Positions 1-9,172 of a stretch of DNA of 64,000 nucleotides are shown here, in pieces. Numbering within the stretch: position 1 is the stretch's first letter; every line of letters begins with the position of its first letter. The position numbers and the translations under genes are program-made. The notes under the pieces were generated by a model. That model searched no databases, was not told the origin of the DNA, and worked only from the letters and a program-made list of their open reading frames with translations. The DNA comes from Pseudodesulfovibrio aespoeensis Aspo-2 (GTDB lineage: Bacteria > Desulfobacterota > Desulfovibrionia > Desulfovibrionales > Desulfovibrionaceae), in assembly GCF_000176915.2 (NCBI RefSeq), contig NC_014844.1, positions 2,046,001-2,110,000 on the forward strand, given 5' to 3'.

Positions 1-1002
1 GAGACCTATGTGGGCAAAACCCTGGAATTTCTCATCACCAAGCTGGAGCAGCATGGCCGCAACATCGTGGTCTCGCGCCGCGCCCTGCTGGAGCGCGAAA
101 CCGCGGCGGCCACCGAGTCCTTTGTCGCCGGGACCAAGGTCGGCGACGAGGTGGAAGGCACCGTCACCCGGCTGGCCCCATTCGGCGCGTTCGTGGAGAT
201 CATGCCCGGCCTTGACGGTCTGGTCCACGTCTCCCAGATATCCCACGCCCGGATCGGCCACCCTGAGGAGGCTGTCACCGTGGGCCAGAAGATCAAGGCC
301 AAGATCGTGGGTATCGAGCAGACGGACAAGCCGGGCCGCCTGAAGATTTCCCTGTCCATGAAGGAACTGGCCCAGGACCCCTGGGACACCATCGCCTCCA
401 CCTTTGCCGAGGGCGACAAGGTCACGGGCAAGGTGGTCCGCCTGGCCGACTTCGGCGCGTTCGTGGAGATCGCTCCCGGCGTGGACGGCCTGGTCCACGT
501 CTCGGAGATGAGCTACACCAAGCGCGTCAACAAGCCCGCCGACTTCGTGTCCGAGGGCCAGCAGGTGGCCGTCAAGATCAAGTCCATTGATCCGCAGACC
601 CGGCGCATCGGCCTGTCCATGAAGGACGCCGAGGGCGACCCGTGGATGGACGTGGCGGACAAGTACCGCCCCGGCCAGAAGGTGCAGGGAATCGTGGAGA
701 AGCAGGAACAGTTCGGCATCTTCATCCAGCTTGAGCCGGGCATCACCGGCCTGCTGCCCAAGTCCGTCATCGCCCGCAGCGAAAAGCCCGCCGTGTTCGA
801 AAAGCTCCACTCCGGCGACACCGTGGAAGTCTTCATCGGCGAGGTCAAGGCAGCCGAGCGCAAGATATCCCTGACCACGGGCGACGCGCAGGAAAACGGC
901 GACTGGAAGCAGTTCGCGCCCAAGAAGCAGGCCGCCTCGGCCCCGTCCGGCATGGGCATGCTCGGCGCAAAGCTCCAGGAAGCCCTGGATAAAAAGAAAT
1001 AG
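1..1002 (+). CDS. rpsA: 30S ribosomal protein S1, 3' part (5' end outside window)
   Basis: The reading frame is already open at base 1, so this is the C-terminal 333 residues of a longer protein. Three consecutive S1 (OB-fold) RNA-binding repeats are visible. The first two share the motif FGAFVEI-PG-DGLVHVS almost exactly (near nt 180-235 and 450-505). The third is more divergent (FGIFIQLEPGITGLLPKS). The tail after the last repeat is short and lysine-rich and ends in KKK. S1 binds mRNA on the small ribosomal subunit and helps translation initiation; the multi-repeat array fits RpsA rather than a single-S1-domain protein. A strong intrinsic terminator follows the stop codon, so this is the end of its transcript. 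Confidence 0.93.
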   Translation, partial: ETYVGKTLEFLITKLEQHGRNIVVSRRALLERETAAATESFVAGTKVGDEVEGTVTRLAPFGAFVEIMPGLDGLVHVSQISHARIGHPEEAVTVGQKIKAKIVGIEQTDKPGRLKISLSMKELAQDPWDTIASTFAEGDKVTGKVVRLADFGAFVEIAPGVDGLVHVSEMSYTKRVNKPADFVSEGQQVAVKIKSIDPQTRRIGLSMKDAEGDPWMDVADKYRPGQKVQGIVEKQEQFGIFIQLEPGITGLLPKSVIARSEKPAVFEKLHSGDTVEVFIGEVKAAERKISLTTGDAQENGDWKQFAPKKQAASAPSGMGMLGAKLQEALDKKK

Positions 1003-1023
1003 CCGCCCGATCACCTTGAGCAC

Positions 1024-1065
1024 AAAGGCCCGGCCCGCACCATGCGGACCGGGCCTTTTCGTTTC
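1024..1065 (+). terminator. Intrinsic terminator after rpsA
   Basis: A GC-rich hairpin with arms AAAGGCCCGG-CCGCA and TGCGG-CCGGGCCTTTT is followed by TTTTCGTTT. It starts 22 bases after the rpsA stop codon. It also separates rpsA from the leftward pseudouridine synthase gene. Confidence 0.85.
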
Positions 1066-1091
1066 TCAAGCCCGTCATCTGTCCGCCGTGA

Positions 1092-1961
1092 TCACCAGGG
1101 CGGATCGGCCTGGGCGCAGAAGCCCGGCAGTTCGATGCGCTGGTGATGGAGGTGCAGGAGCGGCCCACTGCCGATTTCCTCGCCGCCCGTGGCGGCATCC
1201 GGGACGCCGTACAGGGTGTCCCCGACAATGGGATGGTCCAGGCTGGCCAGATGCGCCCGGATCTGATGGCGCGCCCCTTTCATGATCAGACAGCGGACCA
1301 GGGTGGTGTCGCGGTCGTGATCGTGGGCCAGGGCATTGACGCTGGTCCAGCGGCGGGCGTCCGCGTCCTCTTCGGCCAGCGCGCGCGTCCTGGGGCGGTC
1401 ATCGGTGTCGAGCCGGTTGCGCACGCTGATCATGCCGTCGAGCCGCCCGTGCACCACGGCGAGGTAGAACTTTCTGACCCCGCCCGCCTCCTCGCTGGCG
1501 CGGTACGTCTCGGCCCCGTCAGGCCCAAGGGCCACGAGAAGCAGGCCGGAGGTGGGAAAATCGAGCCTGTTGAGCAGCACAGGGGCCGCATCCGGGAAAA
1601 GCGCGGGCAACGCAGCTTCCACACTCAAACCGTCCTTTCCGGCAATGGCTGCGGAGTGGACCCCGCCGGGCTTGTACACGGCGGCAAAAAGATCGGTACG
1701 CTCGACGACACGCAGTTCCGGGATGTCTTGGGGCATGAGGTCCGCCATCCTGTCGGTTGGAGGTGCGAGAAGGGCAAGAACCTGACCGGACCGGACCTTG
1801 TAGCCCGGCCCTCTGGCCCGGCCATCCACCGTGACCTGCCCGGCCTCGCACAGGCGACGCCGCAGCCGCAGGCCGGAACCGGGTATCAGCCCGGTCATGG
1901 CCCGGTCCAGGCGCACCCCGGCAAGTCCGGGTGCAACAATGCATGTCTCACGCTGGGGCAT
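1092..1961 (-). CDS. RluA-family RNA pseudouridine synthase
   Basis: The 289-residue protein has an N-terminal S4-like RNA-binding segment (about residues 15-65, LDRAMTGLIPGSGLRLRRRL...VTVDG). The RluA-type catalytic domain follows, with the motif NRLDFPTSGLLLVAL containing the catalytic Asp of the family RLD signature, and later KGARHQIRAHLASLDHPIVGD. Such enzymes isomerise uridine to pseudouridine in 23S rRNA or tRNA; the target position cannot be read from the sequence. The usual HRLD is NRLD here. The ATG at 1961 is the first of the frame. The gene is transcribed divergently from the EamA exporter. Confidence 0.88.
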   Translation of the reverse strand: MPQRETCIVAPGLAGVRLDRAMTGLIPGSGLRLRRRLCEAGQVTVDGRARGPGYKVRSGQVLALLAPPTDRMADLMPQDIPELRVVERTDLFAAVYKPGGVHSAAIAGKDGLSVEAALPALFPDAAPVLLNRLDFPTSGLLLVALGPDGAETYRASEEAGGVRKFYLAVVHGRLDGMISVRNRLDTDDRPRTRALAEEDADARRWTSVNALAHDHDRDTTLVRCLIMKGARHQIRAHLASLDHPIVGDTLYGVPDAATGGEEIGSGPLLHLHHQRIELPGFCAQADPPW

Positions 1962-2083
1962 GCCGTTACACTACCCTCACAAGCGATTGACACGCAAGGA
2001 ATTATCTCCCCTTTGACGGGGGCGCGGAAAACCCCTAAACCAGGATGGCGAAGCGCCACACACCCCGCTCACAAGGAGTCCCC

Positions 2084-2131
2084 ATGCACGCCAGCACCCT
2101 GCCCGCCACTGTCACGACGGATCGCAACTGA
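2084..2131 (+). CDS. Possible 15-residue leader peptide coupled to the exporter
   Basis: A short reading frame of 15 codons plus stop starts at ATG 2084, behind the best ribosome binding site in the area (ACAAGGAG, 2071-2078). Its TGA overlaps the ATG of the downstream exporter as TGATG. The exporter itself has no good Shine-Dalgarno sequence at normal spacing, so translation of the leader could deliver ribosomes to it. The peptide, MHASTLPATVTTDRN, has no run of a regulatory amino acid. It may be only a coupling device, or the true exporter start could differ. Confidence 0.4.
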   Translation: MHASTLPATVTTDRN

Positions 2132-3021
2132 TGGACATTCGCGGCCTTTTCTACGTCCTTGCTGCGGCCCTGATGTGGGGCGTCATCGGCATCTTCGCCA
2201 AGGAGATCCTGGCCGAAGGCGTCTCGGCCCTGGAGATTGCCTTCTGGCGCGCCACCTTCGGCTGGCTGCTGTTCCTGGTCCACGCCCTGATCATGAGGCA
2301 GACCAGGGTCACACGCAGCGACCTGCCCGCCCTGTTCGGATTCGGCTTCATCTGTGTAACCCTCTTCTACGGCGCCTACCAGATCGCCATCCGCGACGTG
2401 GGCATGGCCCTGGCCGCCGTGCTCCTGTACACGGCCCCGGCCTGGGTGGCCTTCCTGTCATGGCTGGTGCTCAAGGAAGGGATGACGCCCGTCAAGATGG
2501 TCTGCGTGCTCATGACCATCGTCGGCGTGGCCAGCATCAGCCTCGGCCCAAAACTCATGAGCGGCGGCACGCTGGACATCAATCTCGTCGGCCTGGGCGC
2601 GGGGCTGCTGTCCGGGTTCACCTACGCCCTCTACTACATCTTCGGCAAAAAATACCTCTACCGCTACCATACCCCGACCATCTTCGTGTACGCCCTGCCC
2701 TTTGGCGCGGCCCTGCTCTTTCCATTCGTGGATTTCCAGCCCAAGTCAGGGTATGCCTGGATCATGCTCTTCCTCATGGCCGCGGTCACCGCCTATGGGG
2801 CCTTCCTGGCCTATTATGCGGGTCTCAGGCGGCTGGAGGCCACAAGAGCCTCGGTCATAGCCACCTTCGAGCCGGTGGTGGCGGCGGTCTTTGCCTACTT
2901 CCTCTTCGGCGAGACCTTCTCCCTGCCCGGCTACCTGGGCAGCTGCCTGATCATCGGGGCCGTGATCCTGGTGGTCGTGTCCGGCTCAAGACCCAGCCGG
3001 ACCGTGTCGGAAGACAGCTGA
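2131..3021 (+). CDS. DMT-superfamily (EamA) inner-membrane exporter
   Basis: The 296-residue protein is very hydrophobic, with about ten transmembrane helices arranged as two EamA repeats (roughly residues 5-140 and 150-290). Typical repeat-start features are visible: YVLAAALMWGVIGIFAKEIL at the N-terminus, and in the second half the WIMLFLMAAVTAYGAFLAYYAGLRRLEATRASV stretch with the EPV motif (TFEPVVAAVFAYFLFGE). Family members export amino acids or other metabolites; the substrate cannot be predicted. The gene starts within the stop codon of a 15-codon upstream frame. Seventy-four bases separate it from the helicase gene downstream. Confidence 0.85.
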   Translation: MDIRGLFYVLAAALMWGVIGIFAKEILAEGVSALEIAFWRATFGWLLFLVHALIMRQTRVTRSDLPALFGFGFICVTLFYGAYQIAIRDVGMALAAVLLYTAPAWVAFLSWLVLKEGMTPVKMVCVLMTIVGVASISLGPKLMSGGTLDINLVGLGAGLLSGFTYALYYIFGKKYLYRYHTPTIFVYALPFGAALLFPFVDFQPKSGYAWIMLFLMAAVTAYGAFLAYYAGLRRLEATRASVIATFEPVVAAVFAYFLFGETFSLPGYLGSCLIIGAVILVVVSGSRPSRTVSEDS

Positions 3022-3095
3022 GCGCGAAACCGGGGATCAATCCGTCTGCTGACGGCGCGCGCCCAGCCGCGCGCCCAATACTACAAGGTAAGGCC

Positions 3096-6000
3096 ATGTC
3101 GGAACTCAAGCAGGTCAAGGCGTCCGCCGGATCGGGCAAGACTTTTCAGCTCACGCGCCGTTTCCTGTCCCTGCTCGACAGGGCGGACCAGAACGCCCGC
3201 CCCTTTGCCTGCGCTGGCAGACCGCACCGTGGCTATGCCTGGCCCGAGATCATGGCCGTGACCTTCACCAACAAGGCCGCCGCCGAGATGAAGGAGCGCG
3301 TGGTCAAGGGGTTGAAACTCGCCGCCCTTGACCTGGACAACGCCGGACAGCGGGCCGAGTGTTCGCCCGAGGCCGCGTCCAGGGCCATCGACGCCATCCT
3401 GCGCCGCTACCACCGGCTGAACATCAGGACCATCGATTCCCTGCTGGCCTTGCTCCTGCGCCTGTTCGCACTCGAATTCGGCATCCGCCCGGACTTCAGG
3501 ATCGCCTTTGACGAGACAGACCTTTTCGACACGGTCTACGAACACTTCACCAGCCTGTGCGACACCGACTGCCCGGAGCGCGAGCTGCTTTTCGACGCCA
3601 TGGAGACCATGCTCCGGGCCGAGGGGCGCAAGAGCTTCTGGCTCCAGGACAGCGTGCGCGACCGGCTGGGCAGGCTGACCACCTTCCTGCGCGATCAGTC
3701 CGGCCCCATCGAGACAGACCAGGAGACCATCAAGGGGATGCTCGCCGTTGCCCACGCCGGGTTCCAGCGCTCCGTGGCGGCCATGCGCGGGCATATCGCC
3801 GAATCAGGAATGCCTGCTCACGCCAATTTCATGAAATTCCTCATGAAGTGTGAAAGCATGGCCCTTTTTGACGAGGTGCCGGACTCCACCCTGATCCAAA
3901 AGCCCACCTTTGCCGACTGCGTGCTGGCCAAGGGCAAGGGGCTGGTGGATGCCCGGTCCGAATCCTTCTATTTCCATCTTCAGGAGGCATGGAAAACGTT
4001 TGGCGCGGACCATGCCGTGCTCTCGGGCGCGTATTTCCTGGCCCCGGCCATCGCCATTGCCCAGCGGCTGCTCAATGGGCTGGCAACCCTGCAAAAGCAG
4101 CGCGGGCTGGTCCTCGGCTCGGCCCTGGCCGGGTTTGTCAATGACCTGCTCCAGCACGGGGACGCCGTGTCAGAGGCATATTGCCGCATGGGGTGCAGGC
4201 TCCATCACCTGCTGGTGGACGAGTTCCAGGACACCAGCCGCGAGCAGTGGCAGGCGGTCACCCCCCTGGCCCAGGAGTGCCTGGCCAAGGGCGGCTCACT
4301 CTTCTATGTGGGCGACATCAAGCAGGCCATCTACGGCTGGCGCGGCGGCGACAGCGCCCTCTTCGGCGAGGTCATGACCCAGCCCGACCTCGCTTCCCTG
4401 GCCCTGACCACGGCCAGCGACACCCTGCCCGACAACTGGCGCAGCTTCGAGAACGTGGTCGCGTTCAACAACGCGTTCTTCGGCAACCTCCAAGACCCCG
4501 ACCTGACACGGGAGCTGGCCGACACCATCTTCACCGCCGCCCCCGACGACTTCCGGGCCGACTTTGCCACGGACCTGACGCGCACCTTTGACGGCTGCGC
4601 CCAGTCGGTGCCGCAGAAGAATGCGGGCACCGGCGGCTATGTCCGCATGGAGCGACTGGAGGGCGGCAAGGCGGACGAAGTGGAGGAGCAGACCCTGGAC
4701 GCCCTGGGTACACTCATGGACCAATTGACGGCCCGCCGCCGCTTCGGCGAGATCGCCGTGCTGGTGCGCTCCCACGATCACGCCGGGCTGGTCTGCGACC
4801 TGCTCGTGTCCAAGGGAATCCCGGTGATCACCGAGAAGAGCCTCCAGCTCGACCGCCACCCTCTGGTGCGCCAACTGGCCGCCTTCCTCGCCTTCCTCGA
4901 TTTCCCGCGCGACGACGTGGCCTTCCTCACCTTTGCCTCGGGCGAGGAACTCTTCCTGGCCGAAGCGGGCATCACTCAGGCCGAATTCCACGACTGGCTC
5001 ATGCGCCCGCGCAAACGCCCCCTGGGCGTCCAGTTCCGCGAGGACTTCCCGGAACATTGGCAACGGTTCATCGAGCCCTTCTACAACCAGTCCGGGCTGA
5101 TGACCCCCTACGACCTGACCCGCGAGGCCATGCGCGTCTTCCGCGCCTTGGAGCGGCACCCACAGGCCGAGCTGTACCTGCGCCGTTTCCTCGAAGTGGT
5201 CCATCTGGCCGAAGAGAACGGCTACGGCTCCCTGTCCGCCTTCCTCGAATACTGGAGCGGGAAATCCGCCGAGGAGAAGGTTCCCCTGCCGGAGAACATC
5301 GACGCCGTGCGCATCATGACCATCTACAAAGCCAAAGGACTTGAATTCCCTGTGGTCATCGTCCCCTTCCACAACTGGACCGCCGACACGGACAAAGACT
5401 ACGAGATTCGCCAATTCAAGGGCGCGCGCCTGCTCACCCCGCTCAAGAAGGGGCTGGGCAAGCCTTACCACGCCAGCCTGGGCCGCACCGTGCGCGAGCA
5501 GCTCAACCTGCTCTATGTGGCCTGGACCCGCGCCCGCGAGGAGCTCTACGGCTTTTTCACCGAGAAACCAGCCACGTCGCCTGCCCTGGCAGCCATGCAT
5601 CTCTTTCTCGACCTGGACGGCTCCGGGCTTTTCGAGCGCGGCCAACGGCCCGCCGAGGTGACCACGACGCGCACCCATGCGCCAGCGGCCCTGCCCGCCA
5701 GTCCCCTCGCGGCCAGAACGGATCAGGATGGAGTCCGGCTCATGGGCTGGCTGCCCCGGCTGCGCGTCTACCGCCACCACCTCGACGAATACTTCTATAA
5801 TGAGCGCATGCGCGGCGAGGTGGCGCACCGGGCCATGGAGCACCTGCGCGTCACCGGCCACCAGGAAGCGGACAGCGACCGGGCCGTGCGGCTGGCCATG
5901 CGCGACTTCCCGGCCCTGGACGCGCTGCCTCCGGACGAACTCGTCCGGCTTGAGACGGATCTGCGGGCCATGACCCTGTGGGCCCTCGGCCAGGACAACC

Positions 6001-6263
6001 TGTGCCAATGGCTGGCAACGGGGCAACGCGAACCGGAAGTGATGGACACGGACGGCAGCTTCAAGCGGCTCGACCTGCTCCACCGGGGCGAATCCACCGT
6101 TGTCGCGGACTTCAAGACCGGGCAGCCCTCGCCCAAGAACCGGGAACAGGTGTTCGACTACATGCGGATTCTCGAAGAGATGCCCGGCACGGCCAGACCG
6201 GTCCACGGCTACCTCGTCTATCTCGACCTGCGGGAAATCCACCGCGTGGAAAAGGGGGCCTAG
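3096..6263 (+). CDS. AddA-like UvrD/Rep-type helicase with C-terminal RecB-family nuclease domain
   Basis: The frame is open far upstream, but the start is set by ATG 3096 behind AAGGTAAGG, giving 1055 residues. Superfamily 1 helicase motifs occur in order: Walker A ASAGSGKTF (residues 9-17), motif Ia VTFTNKAAAEMKER, motif II LLVDEFQDTS, motif III YVGDIKQAIYGWRGGD, motif V IMTIYKAKGLEFPVVIVP and motif VI LLYVAWTRAREELY. The last 120 residues carry a PD-(D/E)XK nuclease core with VADFKTGQPS and Q-x3-Y (QVFDYM). This is the AddA/RecB architecture, used to resect double-strand breaks before RecA loading. The companion AddB-like gene begins immediately after the stop codon, so the two should act as a complex. 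Confidence 0.88.
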   Translation: MSELKQVKASAGSGKTFQLTRRFLSLLDRADQNARPFACAGRPHRGYAWPEIMAVTFTNKAAAEMKERVVKGLKLAALDLDNAGQRAECSPEAASRAIDAILRRYHRLNIRTIDSLLALLLRLFALEFGIRPDFRIAFDETDLFDTVYEHFTSLCDTDCPERELLFDAMETMLRAEGRKSFWLQDSVRDRLGRLTTFLRDQSGPIETDQETIKGMLAVAHAGFQRSVAAMRGHIAESGMPAHANFMKFLMKCESMALFDEVPDSTLIQKPTFADCVLAKGKGLVDARSESFYFHLQEAWKTFGADHAVLSGAYFLAPAIAIAQRLLNGLATLQKQRGLVLGSALAGFVNDLLQHGDAVSEAYCRMGCRLHHLLVDEFQDTSREQWQAVTPLAQECLAKGGSLFYVGDIKQAIYGWRGGDSALFGEVMTQPDLASLALTTASDTLPDNWRSFENVVAFNNAFFGNLQDPDLTRELADTIFTAAPDDFRADFATDLTRTFDGCAQSVPQKNAGTGGYVRMERLEGGKADEVEEQTLDALGTLMDQLTARRRFGEIAVLVRSHDHAGLVCDLLVSKGIPVITEKSLQLDRHPLVRQLAAFLAFLDFPRDDVAFLTFASGEELFLAEAGITQAEFHDWLMRPRKRPLGVQFREDFPEHWQRFIEPFYNQSGLMTPYDLTREAMRVFRALERHPQAELYLRRFLEVVHLAEENGYGSLSAFLEYWSGKSAEEKVPLPENIDAVRIMTIYKAKGLEFPVVIVPFHNWTADTDKDYEIRQFKGARLLTPLKKGLGKPYHASLGRTVREQLNLLYVAWTRAREELYGFFTEKPATSPALAAMHLFLDLDGSGLFERGQRPAEVTTTRTHAPAALPASPLAARTDQDGVRLMGWLPRLRVYRHHLDEYFYNERMRGEVAHRAMEHLRVTGHQEADSDRAVRLAMRDFPALDALPPDELVRLETDLRAMTLWALGQDNLCQWLATGQREPEVMDTDGSFKRLDLLHRGESTVVADFKTGQPSPKNREQVFDYMRILEEMPGTARPVHGYLVYLDLREIHRVEKGA

Positions 6264-9164
6264 ATGCGCCACGTCACCCTCATCCCCTGGCAGGCGGACT
6301 TCATCCCGGCTCTGGGCCGGTTGCTGGCCGGGCGCGACGACTTCAGCGACCTGACCGTGCTCTTTCCCCACAACCGCCCCCGCCGCTATCTCAAGGCGTT
6401 CCTGCGCGACCACACCGCCCTGCCGCGCCCGGTCTTCCTGCCGCGCATGGTCTCCATCGCCGATTTCGTGGCCGGGCTGCGGCGCGACCTCTCGGACCAG
6501 CCCGTGGTCCAGGCCAGACAGCTCGATCTGGTGGAGATGCTGCGCACGGTGGTGGCCGACCTGCGCCGTGACGGACGCGGCCTGCTGGCCCGGCTGCCCG
6601 AGATGGACCGGGAGGCGTTCCTTCCCTGGGGCATCCGGCTGGCCCGGCTGGCCGACGACATCCTGCGCCAGGACACGGACCCGGACGACCTTGCCTACAT
6701 GGACGGCGAGGTGTCGCCCTACGCCGCGGCCCTGCTCGAACAGCTCTCGGCCATTCACCATGCATACGTCACCCGGCTCTTTGCGCGCGGCTGGACCACC
6801 CCCGGCCTGGACTGGCGGTTCGCCACCAGGAACATCGCCCAGGTGGCCGGACACCTCGCGGACACGCCCATGGTGGCCGCCGGGTTCTACGCCCTGAGCG
6901 GGGCCGAGGACACCCTGTTCCGGCGACTGTGGGAAGACGATATCCTGCACCCGGTCATCCACTCGGACCCGGCCCTGGCCACGGGCGAAGAACCCCACTG
7001 GTCCACCGCCGAACACACGGCCTGGCTGCACCGCTGGCGGGTCAAGGCCGTGATCCCGCCCGGCGAGGACGTGCCCCTTTCCGGCCCGGTCATCCGTTTC
7101 TGCGAAGGGTTCGACCGCCATTCGCAGTTGGCCGCCATGGCCGATGACATGCGCGAAGCCATGGCCGCCGGGAGCGGGTTGGACGACACCGCCGTGATCC
7201 TGCCCGACGAGGGCGCGCTCATGCCCGTGCTCCACCACCTGCCCGAGGACGATCCCAACATCTCCATGGGCTACCCGCTGGAGCGCACGGCCCTGGCCCG
7301 GCTGGTGGAGACCATCCTGACCTTGCAGGAGAACCGGCTGGGGGACGGACGCTACCACTGGCGCGACGTGGTCGCCCTCATCCGCCACCCCTACCTGCGA
7401 CTGCTCGGACCGGAACACAAGCCCCTGCGCACCCTGTTCCAGGTCTGGGAGGCCGCCATCCGCAGGGGCGAACGACACATCGACCCCCTGGCCTGGGAGC
7501 CGCCCTACGCGGACGAGATTCTGGATAGCGTGGACCAATCCGTGGCCGAACCGCTGCGCCGGGCCGTACTCCATCACTGCCTGACCGCCTTTGAGCCAGT
7601 GGCCTCCCTCGACGACCTGGGCGACGCCCTGGCCGGGCTGGCGGCCATGCTCCACGCCCACGGCGAGCGGCTGTGGCACACCTATCTGGTGGACGCCGAA
7701 TGCCTCTTCCGCCTGACCACCTCGGTGGTGCCGCAATTGCGCGGGGCCGAGGCCAGCCCGCTGCCTCTGAGCCAACCGGTCCTGTTCTCCATGCTGCGCA
7801 GCATGATCGGCCAGGAGCGCGTCTCCTTCGAGCCCGAGCCGCTGGCCGGGCTCCAAGTGCTCGGCGTGCTCGAAACCCGGCTGCTCCATTTCCGCCGCCT
7901 CTTCATCCTCGACGCCGTGGAGGAGCGGCTGCCCGGAACCAACCCCTTTGATCCGCTCCTGCCCGACCCGCTCCGGCGGCTGCTCGGCCTGCCCGACGCC
8001 CGCCAGCGCGACCATGTGTCCGGCTACAACTTCCACCGGCTGCTCATGGGCGCGCGCGAGGCGGTCGTCTACTACCAAAGCGGCATCCAGCCCGGCCTGC
8101 TGGACCAGAAGAGCGTGCGCAGCCGATTCGTGGAGCAACTCCTGTGGGAGCGGGAAAAACGCGAGGGCAGACTCACAGAGCCGGGCGACCCGCGCATCCG
8201 GATTGTCACCTTCCCGGCAGGGACCGTGCCGACCGGGCCTGCTCCGATCCCGGCCACCCAGGCAGTCCGCGAGGCGTTGTTGCGCACCCTGGAGACACGC
8301 GGCCTGTCGCCCTCCAGCCTTGATCGCTACCTGAACTGCCCCAAGCTGTTCTATTACGCATCCTTAAGCGGCGTGCGCCCGGTCGATGAGATCGCCGAAG
8401 AGGGCGACCGCAGCGAGTTCGGCTCCCTCATCCACGACGTGCTGCGCGAATTCCTGACCCCGCACATCGGCGTCGGGACGGACCTCGGCAGCCTCGACCC
8501 CGCACCGCTTGTTGCCCTCTACGAGGAACGGCTCAAGACGAGCGAACTGTTCCGCCAGCTTCCCGTGGACACCCGCATGGCCCTGCTCATGACAGGCCGC
8601 CACCGGCTCCGGGCCTTTGTCGAGTCCCAGGAACCGGCCACCCTGACCGGCCTGGAGCAACGGCTCGAAACCACTCTGGAAACGGACGGAATGACCATCG
8701 GGTTCACCGGGTTCCTCGACCGCATCGAGCGGCGCAGCGAGGGGATCATGATCCTCGATTACAAGACCGGGGGCGTGACCGTGCCCAAAAAAACCTTCTG
8801 GGGCGACGACCCCCTGTGGGCGCGGGTGGCGCACTACGATCCTGCCGCGCCGGACCCGCTGCTGCTGACCGACCTTTCGGCCAGCCTGCGCAGCGTGCAA
8901 CTGCCCGCCTATCTCTACCTCTACAGCCGCGTCCACGGAGAAATCCCGCACGACGCGGGCTTGATCAAACTGGCAGAAGACGGCAGGATCGAACGCCTCT
9001 TCGGTCCCAAATGGCCCGACGACCACCGCAGCGAGATCGTGGAGGAGATGATTCCGCACCTCCTCGCCACCCTGGTGCGGCACATGACAGGCGCCGCGGA
9101 GTTCCCTGCCCAGCCGGGCAGACAGTGCGACTGGTGCGCCTTCAAGACCCCGTGCGGACGATAG
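6264..9164 (+). CDS. AddB-like PD-(D/E)XK nuclease subunit, probable 4Fe-4S protein
   Basis: The 966-residue protein starts with an ATG directly abutting the TAG of the AddA-like gene, which implies coupled translation. The N-terminal two thirds resemble an inactivated helicase fold without a clear Walker A. The C-terminal third has a RecB-type nuclease domain: SPSSLDRYLNCPKLFYYASL near residue 685, SEFGSLIHDVLREFL, and the catalytic ILDYKTGG. One cysteine in LNCPK plus three in the terminal CDWCAFKTPC make the four-cysteine pattern that holds an iron-sulfur cluster in AddB nucleases. Expected role: second nuclease of the break-resection complex. Confidence 0.85.
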   Translation: MRHVTLIPWQADFIPALGRLLAGRDDFSDLTVLFPHNRPRRYLKAFLRDHTALPRPVFLPRMVSIADFVAGLRRDLSDQPVVQARQLDLVEMLRTVVADLRRDGRGLLARLPEMDREAFLPWGIRLARLADDILRQDTDPDDLAYMDGEVSPYAAALLEQLSAIHHAYVTRLFARGWTTPGLDWRFATRNIAQVAGHLADTPMVAAGFYALSGAEDTLFRRLWEDDILHPVIHSDPALATGEEPHWSTAEHTAWLHRWRVKAVIPPGEDVPLSGPVIRFCEGFDRHSQLAAMADDMREAMAAGSGLDDTAVILPDEGALMPVLHHLPEDDPNISMGYPLERTALARLVETILTLQENRLGDGRYHWRDVVALIRHPYLRLLGPEHKPLRTLFQVWEAAIRRGERHIDPLAWEPPYADEILDSVDQSVAEPLRRAVLHHCLTAFEPVASLDDLGDALAGLAAMLHAHGERLWHTYLVDAECLFRLTTSVVPQLRGAEASPLPLSQPVLFSMLRSMIGQERVSFEPEPLAGLQVLGVLETRLLHFRRLFILDAVEERLPGTNPFDPLLPDPLRRLLGLPDARQRDHVSGYNFHRLLMGAREAVVYYQSGIQPGLLDQKSVRSRFVEQLLWEREKREGRLTEPGDPRIRIVTFPAGTVPTGPAPIPATQAVREALLRTLETRGLSPSSLDRYLNCPKLFYYASLSGVRPVDEIAEEGDRSEFGSLIHDVLREFLTPHIGVGTDLGSLDPAPLVALYEERLKTSELFRQLPVDTRMALLMTGRHRLRAFVESQEPATLTGLEQRLETTLETDGMTIGFTGFLDRIERRSEGIMILDYKTGGVTVPKKTFWGDDPLWARVAHYDPAAPDPLLLTDLSASLRSVQLPAYLYLYSRVHGEIPHDAGLIKLAEDGRIERLFGPKWPDDHRSEIVEEMIPHLLATLVRHMTGAAEFPAQPGRQCDWCAFKTPCGR

Positions 9165-9172
9165 GAGAAACC

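Noticed and set aside
1143-3095. Very long open frame running into the helicase gene from upstream
   Set aside because: The part before 3096 has no family resemblance, runs antisense to the pseudouridine synthase and out of frame through the EamA exporter, and a good start with ribosome binding site exists at 3096. High GC keeps the frame open by chance.
4296-8138. 1280-codon open frame on the minus strand opposite the helicase and nuclease genes
   Set aside because: It is rich in Gly, His, Gln and Val with no motif, exactly antisense to two clearly recognised genes: a typical shadow frame of GC-rich coding DNA.
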